From NCBI GenBank assembly GCA_030278955.1, contig JAOANR010000006.1:57812915-57876914 (forward strand): a DNA stretch of 64,000 bases, given 5' to 3'. Every line of letters starts with the position of its first letter. The stretch's first letter is position 1. Positions 11,512-23,500 of this stretch are shown in pieces. This DNA is from Hygrophila difformis. Lineage: Eukaryota > Streptophyta > Magnoliopsida > Lamiales > Acanthaceae. A model generated the notes under the pieces. That model saw only the letters and a program-made list of their open reading frames with translations. It was not told the DNA's origin and searched no databases. The position numbers and the translations under genes are program-made.

Positions 11512-13114
11512 TATTGGTATTTTCTATGTGCTGGGGTTAAATTTTATGTAGGGTTTTAGTATCCTTTGATTTCTATGTTCCGTGAAGCTGAATTAGACCA
11601 TGATGTACCTTTTTGTTTATTCTTCTTTCCATTGTATGTCGTTTTTAAAAGAGGTGTATGAACAATAGTAGTAATACACTCACGAGTAAGAAATGGTTCA
11701 ACTTTATATATTGCTTAGGATTTGTTATTGTGACTAGCCTTGTCTACGAGGGGGCAACAAATACTTGCATTAAACATAAACGTAGGGATATATTACAAGG
11801 CTGCTGAGTAGCATTTATGCACCTTACTGCCCCCGTGATGCAAGATGCATGAATCGCCGCCGCCTTATCCAAACATGTTTCCCGTTGATATTAAACTTGG
11901 CCTAATTGTCTCTGCCTATTGAGGACTGCTTTACTATTGTCACTAGCTTAGCTACAGGTCATATATGTTAGATCTGATCATTTTTAAGGCTTGTGTATGT
12001 GTAGCTTTTGTTGGAAAAATACCTCATTTGTGAAAGTATGTATTGCACGAATGTGTATTGAATGTGTTTTTGGTTGTAAGTGTCATTTTCCCCAACATTT
12101 GCACAGTTTTTGCACTTAATTCTCTATTACATGATTGTCATCAATCTTTGTAATTCTTGCATTTTGTGCCATTTTTAGACAAGAATAGTTTATATTTTAA
12201 TGGTAAAATTGTTCATTTGGCATGAATTATAACTTGTTTCGCAAAAAATACCACTTTATTTAATTTAATATATAGATTAAATTAGGAATAGTTCATTTAA
12301 GCATCATTTTTAACTATAGATCGATAAACTCATGATTCATGAATTTTGATTTGTTTACATTTCTTTATTTATTTATTTAAGCATCATTTAAGCAATAAAT
12401 TTTGTTCGATTTTTGCTCTATACATATGTGCAATTTTCATGATTCATTATAGATATAGGCAGATTTAATATATATATATATATATATAAATATACACGTA
12501 TATATATATGTATACAAGAAGTTTGTACGTATAAATTTCTAAAGAAAAATGAAGTATATATTTAAATCTTATATTTTTCATTTAATTTCTATAGCAAGAA
12601 ATTCAATGGCATTACTTAAATCTTCTTTAAATTAATTAGATTAGTTAAATTTACTCCTATTTTTGGGTTTATATATTGCAAAGTCTATCGAATCAAAATT
12701 TGGCTATAAGAATTTACCAAAAAAAAAAAAAATTGGCTATAAGCAATGATAGGATTGGTTTAGTGATGCTTGGGATATAAATTATTTAAATAAAAAAATA
12801 ATAAAATCTAACATTTAGCTCGCCGATGCTTTGTCCATTTCCAAAATAGATTCTTAGCGCTTTTGTTATTTAAGAACATAAATGAAAACAACTTCATATT
12901 CAAACGAATATGTCAATTGTAATTTTTTGGGACTTTCTTCATTATACCCTCATGTAAAAATTAAAATTAAAATATGAGGTTCCAAAAGACAGCACACTGT
13001 CTGAAATCATGAGACTCTTGTTGAAAGATTGTTACCTCTGAACACGTGTATAAAAGGTTAACATGAAAATTTCAACAATCCTCCAACAATAAGAGCTTAA
13101 TGGTATTTACATAA
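11512..13114. other. AT-rich intergenic sequence with TA microsatellite
   Basis: No gene was seen. An alternating TA tract lies at about 12466-12510. The rest is AT-rich with many short A/T runs. Confidence 0.6.
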
Positions 13115-13126
13115 CTAGTAAGTAAC

Positions 13127-13143
13127 CCGTCGAGACTCGACGG
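13127..13143 (-). other. Helitron 3'-terminal hairpin
   Basis: CCGTCGAG and CTCGACGG form a perfect 8-bp stem around one base. It sits 8 nt inside the terminal CTAG (13115-13118) on the minus strand, the usual place of the Helitron 3' terminal hairpin. Confidence 0.85.
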
Positions 13144-13192
13144 ACATAACTATATATTTATAATATATATACTTATATTATATAAAATAATA

Positions 13193-13452
13193 CTTCCTCC
13201 ATTTTCAAAAAAAATGTAACATTCCTGCATTTCACGCAATCCAATACACATTTTTTACGCTTAATATCTCACACTATGTAAAAATAAAAATTCTAAAAAT
13301 TTGATATTAGAAAACTACGCGATTAGACGAATCTAATAAGATCTCGATTGACTATGTTTTATTTTATATAACTGTGTTAAAAATTGAATCAAAGTTACTC
13401 AATGAATAGTAACAACTATGGAAATGTTACAATTATGCAAAAACAGAGGGAG
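13193..13452. mobile_element. Stowaway-like MITE nested in Helitron
   Basis: Degenerate inverted ends CTTCCTCCATTTTC and CAGAGGGAG are flanked by TA (13191-13192 and 13453-13454). The interior has a GATTAGACGAATCTAATAAG core shared with MITEs at 27655 and 63846. It is non-coding. Confidence 0.75.
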
Positions 13453-13846
13453 TAATAAATTGTATTTTGAGTAATGAAAAATGTGTAATAATTTTATATA
13501 TATTCGAAAGAGAATGTATATGATGATATAATTTAATTATACCATCTTCTTTAGCTTCCGTGGCTTATCCAGTACAATCAAGAATTTTTTACTTTCATGG
13601 TTCCCGCAAGTTAGTTTAACCTCAATTTTATTGTTCCGCATCTTGGTTACTATCAATCTACTTTCATTGCATAATTTATTCGATGGATTATATTACCAAA
13701 AGCATTACTATGCAACTCTCATTCAACTATATTTCCTGATTCGGTAATTCAGAACAATTGATCGTGTTTAGATATTCAGTGAAATTTATTCATTGGCGTT
13801 ATTTATGTTTCATCCTATTGAAAAATATTGTTAAAACTGGTATATA

Positions 13847-14092
13847 CTCCCTTCATTTTTTTAATTCTTGCCCCATTGGCAATTATGTTACTGTTCACAC
13901 TTAAAGTTTTATCATAGTTATACAAGTTAAAATATAGCCAAGTGAGATTTTGTTAGATTCGTCTCGTCTTGTAGTTTTTCAATATTGAACTTTTAAATTT
14001 CTATTTGTACCGAAAGTGAGTATTAATGGTTTAAAATATACATTGGACTGCATGCACTGTGGGTCCGGAGCAAGGAAAAAAAATGGAGGAAG
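13847..14092. mobile_element. Second Stowaway-like MITE nested in Helitron
   Basis: The ends CTCCCTTCATTTTTTTAAT and AAAAAATGGAGGAAG are inverted repeats, with TA at 13845-13846 and 14093-14094. The interior carries the shared core in the opposite orientation (GTTAGATTCGTCTCGTCTTG). Confidence 0.75.
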
Positions 14093-14129
14093 TATAAATT
14101 TTTATTTGCAGGCATAAGTTCTATGATGT

Positions 14130-15240
14130 AATCATTGATGGAATCAAACAATCTCATTGGTAGGGATTAGTATACCACTTTCTTTAAAAATATTTGGATT
14201 TGAAGTGGTGTAGTTTATATTTGTATAAGTACTCTCATCAATTGCCGCTACAAGATCATCCGTAGAGTTTATAAATTTATCATATGAAAATGCAATATCT
14301 AATTGCACATCTCCAATATCAATATCAGCTTTACCAATTACCATCTACATGAAGTATTCATTGTGCAAATTTTTGTCATATATAATTTTCATTGTAAACA
14401 ACATTTTTTGTAGTATCTCGAGTTAATCCATCTTAATTACATATTAATATTTCGAGTCTCCTCTTTCTAATAACACGGGATATTGCAACATATCACTGAC
14501 ATATGGGTAAAAACTGATTATTGAAGATAGAGTTCAACCTTATTTAAATATTGAAATTGACTATTTTTTAATAGCCATAGTGAAACAAAATGCGAGGGGA
14601 ATGTTTTCCTCCGAAATCGAATGACGAATTTGGTTAATTCAGACAGGCTCATAATCATTCTACCAATCAAGAATTTTCATCCCAAATAATGAGCTTTGTT
14701 TTAATGAGAATAGAGGTTAAATAATTTTCTAGGATAAATTTTTTGCAGGTAGAATTCTCGTCACAATCTAATGGAATAACAAATCTAGAAGCAATCCTAC
14801 CTCTTGGAAAAAGTAGGGGAGATATTCCACTGGATGCTACCGACAGCACAATATTACATCTTCCATAAAAGGCTAAACATAATGTTTTCTAGATAAATTA
14901 TCGATAAATGTCTTGTCAGTTCCACGACGTAAAGAAAAAAGAATCAACCCTCATCACTATCAACTATATATATTATTTTATTATAAACATTCTTCTAAAC
15001 ATCAATCAACAAAGATAATAGCTTATCATAATCCATCTTCATTTCTTCCTTATTATAAAATGTCTATTCTAGTATCAATAGATTATTTGTTTTAGATTTT
15101 AAAACTTCATTCAATACCGGCATTCTAGAGAAAATTTTCAAATTTATAGAATTTGCCGCAATTAGCCTTTCAACTTCTAACAAAGCTGGATATATCTTTA
15201 ATTTGTTCTTCGTCAATTACAAATCTGTTAAATATAGATT
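14130..15240 (-). pseudogene. Helitron Pif1-like helicase remnant
   Basis: Minus-strand frames recover, in order, a degenerate Walker A segment (GTDKTFID in place of GTGKTFLY, about 14900); SVASSGISPLLFPRGR, then ENSTC and a Walker B-like TKLIIWDENS (14849-14667); then a C-terminal piece with DDLVAAIDESTYTN and GILIPTNEIV (14344-14144). These match the order of motifs in plant Helitron helicases. The reading frame is broken many times, and the Rep endonuclease part is absent. In intact elements this helicase would unwind DNA during rolling-circle transposition. Confidence 0.72.
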
Positions 15241-15249
15241 AATAAATTA

Positions 15250-15534
15250 CTTCCTCCGTTTGTTTCTTAAGTGTTAAACTTTCTTTTTCTTGGGGTGTTT
15301 GGAAATAATTGTTATGTTACCATATTTGGAATGTTTTGAAGGTTAATAATTTTTACTAATTATACTTAAATTATTAATTTTTTGATACTAATTAATAAAA
15401 CTCAAAAGGAATCAAGTCAAATGTGACTCATCTTATTTTATTTATTTAATTATTGTAATTCTTCAACTAAATATTAGCTTACCTTAAATCATGTGACATT
15501 TCCTAGTGTTACACTTATTTAAAAATAGAGGGGG
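15250..15534. mobile_element. Third Stowaway-like MITE nested in Helitron
   Basis: The ends CTTCCTCCGTTTGTTTCTTA and TTTAAAAATAGAGGGG form an imperfect inverted repeat, bounded by TA at 15248-15249 and 15535-15536. It is about 285 bp and non-coding. Confidence 0.65.
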
Positions 15535-15806
15535 TATTTCTTAAAAAATAGATTAAAAAAATTAAAATTTGAATGGAACCAAAAAGCAACGTTCAGTTTT
15601 CAAACAAAATACAATAAAAGGATATGAAAGAAGAGTAGGGCAATGGCCGCCAAAATTTGAATGGAACTTATACGCACAGGGATGAGTGGTATAAATAGGC
15701 TCAAAAAATAAATAAAAAGTTGGGAAGAAAAAATGCAAAATCTAAAATAAATAAATAATATATGCAAAAATTGAAGTTTGAAATCTAAAGTTGCATAATT
15801 TCAAAT

Positions 15807-16194
15807 GGCCAAGAATTTGGAGGTGATGGCTATATGGTGTCTATGTGATTTCTTGGATGCGGTTAGATTGATCAACTCTCCCATTAATCATTTGCATTGG
15901 CTGGCCCGCGTCTTGATGCGAACTGAGGAGCTTCGATCACAGTTTCAGTTTTGTAGAATTAGTCACATCCTTCGCGAGGGAAATGCAATGGCTGGTTGCC
16001 TTGCCAAAACAGGTGCAGATAGTGAACACTTCTTTATTTCGTGGGCTTTTCCCCCAGATCACGCCAAACCTCATCTCGCAGCTGATGCTTCGGGCACGTG
16101 GTTCCAGAGACGTTAGCCTTCAGTAGTCGATTTATTTTTTGATTTCTTATTTCACTTTTCCTAGTTGTATAGGCTGTGAAGCAAAAAAAAAAAA
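15807..16194 (+). pseudogene. 5'-truncated retrocopy with RNase H-like (RVT_3) tail
   Basis: An open frame to 16116 reads like the C-terminal half of the plant RNase H-like domain found in LINE-derived proteins, with FLDAVRLINSPINHLHWLAR, FCRISHILREGNAMAGCLAK and a tail ending GTWFQRR. The usual NxMAD motif has become MAG, losing the last catalytic Asp, and the N-terminal half of the domain is missing. A short 3' UTR and an A12 tract (16183-16194) follow. Similar words AATTTCAAAT (15797-15806) and AAATTCAAAT (after the A-tract) suggest a target duplication. I read it as a dead LINE or LINE-gene retrocopy inserted in the Helitron; capture by the Helitron is the alternative. Confidence 0.7.
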
Positions 16195-16873
16195 TTCAAA
16201 TCTTTTTAAAACTGATATAGTGTGAATACCATATAACTTAAAATCATATCTTTTTAAAACTAAAAATTGGGTAAATTAAATATTGTGGGATAAAACAATG
16301 CAAAAATATAAAATAAATATATAAATAAATGCAAAATTTGAAATTTGAAATCTTTTAAAAGCTAATAATTGGAGAAATTTCATATAAATTAGAAAATTTA
16401 TATCTTTTAAAAACTGAAAATTGGGTAGAAATAAAAATTGTTGTAATAAAAATGCAAAAATCTAAAATAAATAAATAAAAAACAAAATCTAATATAAATA
16501 AATGCAAATATACAAAATTTTAAATTTCAAATCTTTTAAAATTGGAAATTGTGGGAATTAAATATAAATTGAAAATTTCATATCTTTTAAAAAATGAAAG
16601 TTAGGATTTCCATATCCAAATCAATATATATTTTAACATAAATAAATATAGTAAATACATAACAAATTCAAAAATCTAAATTTAATAAATAAAAAATGCA
16701 AAAATCTATAAAAATTGGAAATTTAGAATGGAGACACCACATTAAATATTGACTTGGTTGATCACTAATGGTTTTAATAATATATAGATTACATAATTTT
16801 GGAAATCTCAAAGCTTTCAATGTTGTTGACCAAAATTACATTGCACCAACCCAATCCGATTTCTGTAATGGCA

Positions 16874-17218
16874 AAACAATTGTCAGCAGGTGCAGGTAAC
16901 ACTAAAAATGATGTGTAGCACTTTGTAAAGTGATATATAAGCCTTATAAAGTGATGTATAGACGGTAATTTGTTTTTCTATTAGTTTTTGGTTCATAATC
17001 CTTCATCCATCACTTTTTTATACTCACATATTATTTCATACACACATATCCAAACAATTGTCAGCAGGTGCAGGTAACACTAAAAATGATGTGTAGCCCT
17101 TTGTAAAGTGATATATAAGTGATGTATAGACGGTAATTTGTTTTTCTATTAGTTTTTGGTTCATAATCCTTCATCCATCACTTTTTTATACTCACATATT
17201 ATTTCATACACACATACC
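16874..17218. repeat. Tandem duplication (about 178 bp x 2) upstream of the TraB gene
   Basis: Units 16874-17051 and 17052-about 17218 are near-identical. The second lacks 10 bp around its GATGTATAGACGG stretch. The block ends about 300 bp before the TraB start codon, so it may lie in the promoter. Within the first unit there is a smaller repeat of AAAGTGAT(A/G)TATA. Confidence 0.85.
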
Positions 17219-17525
17219 CATTACTTTTGAATGTGTCAGTACCTAAAGGCTGCTAGCATCCAAACTATTTGCGCACCAACCTTCTTAATTAAGCCCTGCC
17301 ATTTTAAGAATGCTTGTTGAAATCTTATCCAACAATAAATTTACTTTAAATATTTTTAGCTTTAATTTTATGTAATTTAATTAAATACAAAATTTTATGT
17401 AATTTAATTAAATACAAATAAATTAAATTATTATATGCAAAATATTAGTAGTAATTTATTAAGTCTCTAATTCATTCTCTTCTATATTTAAAAAAAAAAA
17501 ATTCCAAAACCCAACCAGTCCACAC
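17219..17525 (+). promoter_or_regulatory. Probable TraB promoter/5' UTR
   Basis: This AT-rich stretch lies between the tandem duplication and the start codon. I see no decisive TATA box among many AT-rich words. The last 60 bp has an A-run and a pyrimidine-rich part before the ATG. Confidence 0.35.
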
Positions 17526-20500
17526 ATGCTCCGTTTCCAATCGGCATTTCCCAACCTCGCTCTATACTCCTCCGCCGCTGCCATCGCCGTCGCCAACAAT
17601 CCCAACCGCTTCATCCGCCTCAATCGGCCGCTCAGGTCTCTTGTTTTCATACGTTCCTCCTGCCGCCGTGCGATGGACCCTCAATCTCCAAGTGCTGCCA
17701 CCGGAGTCGACGATTTTGTGCACGTGGAGGAAGGAGACTCCATATCGGAGGGGAGCCATGAGACTTCTCCTGAAAATGAGGGTGGAATTGATGCCAATTA
17801 TAAGGTTTATGAGCGGAAGGTTCTGCCGCCGGAGCTTTCAAAGAGTACGGTGACGCTCACTTGTGATTCCACCGCCGAGGGAGGCATCTGTGATGTTTAT
17901 TTGGTTGGGACGGCACACGTTTCCAAGGTAATTTATTAGTGTTTTAGTTTAGATTATTTATCTAGAATTTGCTTCTTAAAGGCCTTGTTTCATTACATTC
18001 TAGATTCAGTGAAATGTTCCATTGCATTGTTGCTTGTGTTTAACTTTTAGAATGTCTAGAATATTTGATTGCTGAATTTTGCGGCTATGTAAGGCTTGTG
18101 AGGTGTTTGGCTGAATTATGTGACAATTTTGCATAGCGTTTGATGCCTCAAGTTTATACCTCTGGTCAGATGGAATCATTGAGAGGACACAGATTTCCAG
18201 GTTTATATGGATTAAGGGTCCTACATGGCTGAGTTTTGATTTTCTTTTAATTTTTTGGGTTTGAAATTAGTGGTTACAATGAAATCCGGATGGAGGTTTG
18301 TCTTCTTTGCTTGATTTATGATCATGTTGTTTGTTGTTGATAGCTAATTTACTGAAATGCCAGCATATAATTCAAATAAAGATGGTTCTTTGAGTTGATG
18401 CATCAATGTTATTGGTTACTGATTTTTATAATCTGAAAGTAAGGGGATAATATTTAGAGTTAGATGAGCATGTGTTATTAAACCACCAATATATTAACTC
18501 GGTGATAGTTTGCAATTTATTGTAAGAATTAACAAATTTTCTACTGATATGGACTTATTTATTGTTGCACATTCCTGATTTTATCCAGAAGTGATATATG
18601 CAAGGTAACCCTTTCATTTCTCCCCTTTCATATTTATGGGCTGAAAATAACTCATTTCATGTCATTGCTAGTTAGGTAAAAGTTCAGGTTTGGATTTGCG
18701 TTGCATTTGAATAGATGAGCTGATATACATCTTTACTAAACCATTAGCTTTATTGTTCAAACATGTAGAATATTTTTGGGATTGGATGCTATTTGCAATT
18801 TTACATTTTGTGAAAAGATATCTTCAATATTAGGTTTCTCTCTTCACTGAGAGAATGATTGTTTTTACTAACACACAAGACATTTGACCAATATGTTAAG
18901 GTTGTATGTAGTTTCAGTTTGCATTTTGAGAAAAGGTATCTAAAAATACTTGAGTTGTTTCTTGTTTTTAGAAGATGCTGATACTTACAAGCAAGCAAAA
19001 GAGATTTGATCCTGAAATCGTATGCTAATGTAATCATCCTGGCATGGCATTTTGTTTGAGTGTCAATTAAAGCAAACTAAGGTTTCTTTTGTTGCTTGAT
19101 ATCTAATTCCCCTCAACAAACTATTGAAACTCTCCATTGGAAATTTTAATATTTTCTTGTACTTTCTTTGGGGCGGTGGGTGGGGGTATTTTGTTGTCCA
19201 ACTTTTTTTTGAATAACTGTTATCAGAAAACAGGTTTTTTTAGACACCAAAATTATTGGGCACTGAATAATGTCCTGTTTTCTAAAAGATGAAGGCCAAG
19301 TGCATGTTCTGTATTGCTTGGCTCTTCCTAAAATAAGGGGCAAAGCATATGTGTGCTGTGTATGTGCTCTATTGACCTATATCCAGTGGCTGATGTTAAA
19401 ATATCAGTTGAAGCCTGAAGGAAATTGATGTTCCTGAAAAAATCTGAGGAGGAAAAATCTTATGTTTAAGGAAGTCTTCAAAGTGATAAAAAAACTTTAC
19501 CTGACAATGCATGCACAGGGACAGTGTTATCAGCTATTAGAGTTAAATGCATTGTATCCATGAAAATCTGCATTCTTTTCTGGTTCTTAGACAGAATTGC
19601 AGAAATAAAATAATATGGGATATGTGCGTTAGATATGCGTTTTCCATGTACATGAATGCAAACGTCTTACATAAGCCATGTTCTGATTTTCTCTCATCTT
19701 CTATGCAAACCTGCAAGGGAGAGAGTTGTCTTTCTGATAGCTAAGCATTTGATTTTGGATTTGAGCTCTTTGTTTACCAATATTTTGTCTTCTGATTTAT
19801 GTTGGAAATTCACATTGCCTATTCCATTTTGTGTCCTATAAGGAATTCCAAGTCTTTGTTTGTTTGGATATTTGGATCTGTGGATGAATCTATAATGTTT
19901 ATGTATTTGAAATCCTAGGTAACATGCAATGGATTCAGAATCCATTATTGTGATTGAATGCGAATTTGCAAACCGGATTTCGAATTTCAAGAGTTAAGCG
20001 TGTTTAGAGGGGATTTAAAATGACATGGTTTTACAAGGCAATTGGAATTCATTAAACTTCAGGGTAAAATGTACTTTTGTGGTGGAATGACTGTAATATC
20101 CACTTTCTAACCAAGCAAATACAATAGATTTGAGTTATTTACTCGCAATCCATTATGTCCAAATACCTCAATCCAAATAAGGCCTAATAGAAATTAATTT
20201 GCACTAACATCTTCCCACATCTGCTTAATTAATGTATTGTTGAATTGTAGGACTCCTGCCAAGAAGTTCAAGCTGTGATTGATTTCTTGAAACCACAGGT
20301 GCTTCTCTTCAGAAGTTTGGAATCCTTTATTTATTTTTTGAAGTATATATGCTAGTTCTCTTTCCTATTCCATTCAATCTAACAAAGTTCAAATATGTTT
20401 GTTTTATACAGGTTGTTTTCTTGGAGCTATGCTCTTCTCGTGTTGCCATTCTTATGCCACAGAATTTGAAGGTTTGTTCCTAATCTTCTCAACATTTTAT

Positions 20501-23500
20501 TTCCTATGAATACCTTTTTCTCCTATATAAAGCAAATTTAATTATTGGTTAGGACTTGGAAGTGGCAATCCACTTGTGTGACTATTGAGCCTTAAATTCC
20601 TGTTTTTCTCACTTTCTTAGATATGCTTACATATCAAGTGCAGAATTGTCTAGAAAATTGAGTAAACTGTCTCAATAACTACGGTTGTTAAACATATGTG
20701 CTGAATATTAAGTGTTTTAGTTTGACCAAGTCCTTAATGGGCTGGGCTTGAGTTTCCTCAATAGCTTCATAATTCAATAGATACTATTTATGAATGTCAA
20801 GTAAGTATCCTAAGTAAATTGCTCCCAGTTGTTCAATCATTTGATAACCTGGACAAACTTTTAATTGGGTTAGGGCTAGGGCTTGGGCTTGGTTCGAATT
20901 TTCAAGCTCAAGCTCAGATCGGTAATTACAAATGAGTTGAGCCTGAGGCAAATTTTAACCTTATTAAACTCATAATTACTTTTTAGAAAAATTAGAAATT
21001 GATTTTTTAATTCCAAATAAATTCCCTTAATGAGGCTAACTGAAAAATCTTGAGTAACTAAACAAGCCAAACCCTTGTTTTCTTATTGAGTCTTTTATTG
21101 AGCTCTTGTTTACTACTCTTTTAATATAAGCTTATAATTAGCCTGATTACACTAACAGCTCTACTCAGAACTCTATATGACTTGTTAAAAGTTTAAATTT
21201 AGAAGAATTTGAAAGTTTCTATTTTAAACTAGAAGTGCATTAGCACATCTAATGGTTGATAACATGGTGCCAAATGAAAATTGATACACTATATGACTCA
21301 GATGGAAATTGACAATGATGAGTAGCAATGCAGCTATAGTAGTACTAGGTTCTTCAGCTAAAAAAGGATATTTTGTTGGGTTTACACTTTACATGCAATA
21401 CTGTGAGCACGAGAAAATATTTTACACTAAAAAAAATGGATAAATGTTACTAACAATATCAGTAATAGGATCAACAATATATTTCATCAAATATCATTGG
21501 GGATATCAACTTCAGATTCACCGTCATTTTTTAATCCTACATTCCCATCTCCAATTGCAATAATCCACTCAACAAAACTATCGAGCTCAACACGCTTAGA
21601 GAAGCTGTATTCGCATTTTCCATACACATATTTCTAGTCAAACGTAACAAAATACACTTGTGCCAAAAATAAGAAGAATTTATGGTAGCATTGATAATAT
21701 CTTCTCGAAAACCATTTGGAATTAATGATAAAATTTATCTAAAATCCCCACCCAATACAATAGTTTTCCCATCGGATAAAAGATTATAGGTGTGTGGATT
21801 AGAAATTTGCATGATATCACGAAGTCCTTTATCCAAAACCTTAAAATAATATCGATCCATCACTGGAGCCTCATCCCATGTAATGAGTTGTGCTTGAACC
21901 AACAAATCAGCCAAGTACGTTCCCTATTTGTTTAATAGCACATGTAGAGTTTTCATCCAGATTAATAGGAATCTTAGATGGAGAATGAATTCTCGACTAC
22001 CAGGCAACAGTAATGATGCACTCCCGCTAGAAAAAACATTAATTACGATTTTGCTCTTAGATCTTAGAGCTGTTGAGAAACCTTTCCAGACAAATATTTT
22101 TCCAGCGTATCTATACCTCCCAAATTACCTTCAACTGAAGCCAATATTTTTGTCATGAATACCTCCTTGATCAGCATAACATTATCAAAGAATTTTATAT
22201 ACTCCACTTCCTGAACATTTCTATCAGAAGGTAATTCATGTAAACTTCAACTTATTATTCTTAACAATAATTCAATCTCATGTAAGGCAATTTCTTCACT
22301 TTTTCAGGACTAAAAAATCAGCTATGGTGAAAACATGTGTTTAGAATTATACAAATAAGTATTGGATTCCACAACTACGTATAATTAACATCTATAAATA
22401 AAAAGAATCTAAATCTTCTATAAATAAATAAAATTAAATATTCTAATATTATACCCATTTTGGGTGGACATGCCCTTTTTTCAATTGAATATTTTTTTCT
22501 GAAAAGAAATACACACTCTAACCAATATCAACTTTATGATTATGAAATAATTTTTTTTTAATATAATCAATATTTATTTAATAGTATTATACATACCATT
22601 GAATAACTTATACTGTACACTTTTTAATTAAATATGTAAGAATATCAAATAGAATGAAGTATTTAATATTACTGTAACTTTTCTTTGGATGAGCAATATT
22701 ACTGTAACTTGTTGCGAATGTTTATATCTTTTCAAATGATTTTTAATTTATGATCAAATTTAACTATAATTGATAAAAAAAAAATTATATTTAATAGTAA
22801 ATATATATTTGATAAATTGATTGATTATATTGATTTATGTTAATACTTTAGGTTCAAAATTTAATATACCCCGTAGAGTACTATTTATTTAATAATATTA
22901 TATATAAAATTTAAAAAATAATAATATATAATTTTAATTTAATATTTACAAAATATAAATATAATAGTAGTATAATTTAATTTGTTTTCAATTTATATCT
23001 TTTTAAAATGCATAGAAAGATTTTCTCAAGATTTTTCTATATTAATATATAGATTTAATTTCTAAATATAGATGTTCATTATTTAATATTATAGAAGGGA
23101 TTTTGGCGGGAAACTCCACACAACAGTTTTAGGTTATACTAATGATAATGATGATGATGATGATACAGATTACATGAGGCGGGAAGTGAAGAAAGAAAAT
23201 GTTTGCATTTGTTAATTCCCATGATTTTGGATGTTATTGCCTTGCTTACACAAATTTTTCTACTCATTACAAGTCCAGTTGCATTTGTGTTGTTCAAACT
23301 CTTAAAAATATGTTTAATCCTTGGACACTTCATGTTATTTTTATTTTTTTATGGTACTTAATATGACGTTATATGAGTTTGAGTGAGAACCTGGAAATTA
23401 AACTACTGAATAATATTTGAGTAAAGGTGCCAACAACGGCAGAAATGGTGGACATGTGGAAGAAAAATCACAATCTTTTCGGGATACTTTACAGCTGGTT

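Larger units (their letters stand above)
13115..16788 (-). mobile_element. Helitron (3.7 kb) with decayed helicase and nested insertions
   Basis: On the minus strand the element starts TCTATATATTATTAAAA after a host A (16789) and ends in a hairpin followed by GTTACTTACTAG before a host T (13114). That is the A/T insertion, 5'-TC, 3' hairpin plus CTAG signature of plant Helitrons. Inside are helicase-domain remnants (14130-15240), three Stowaway-like MITEs and a poly(A)-tailed RNase H-type retrocopy. The length and stop codons rule out autonomy. No Rep domain was found. Confidence 0.78.
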
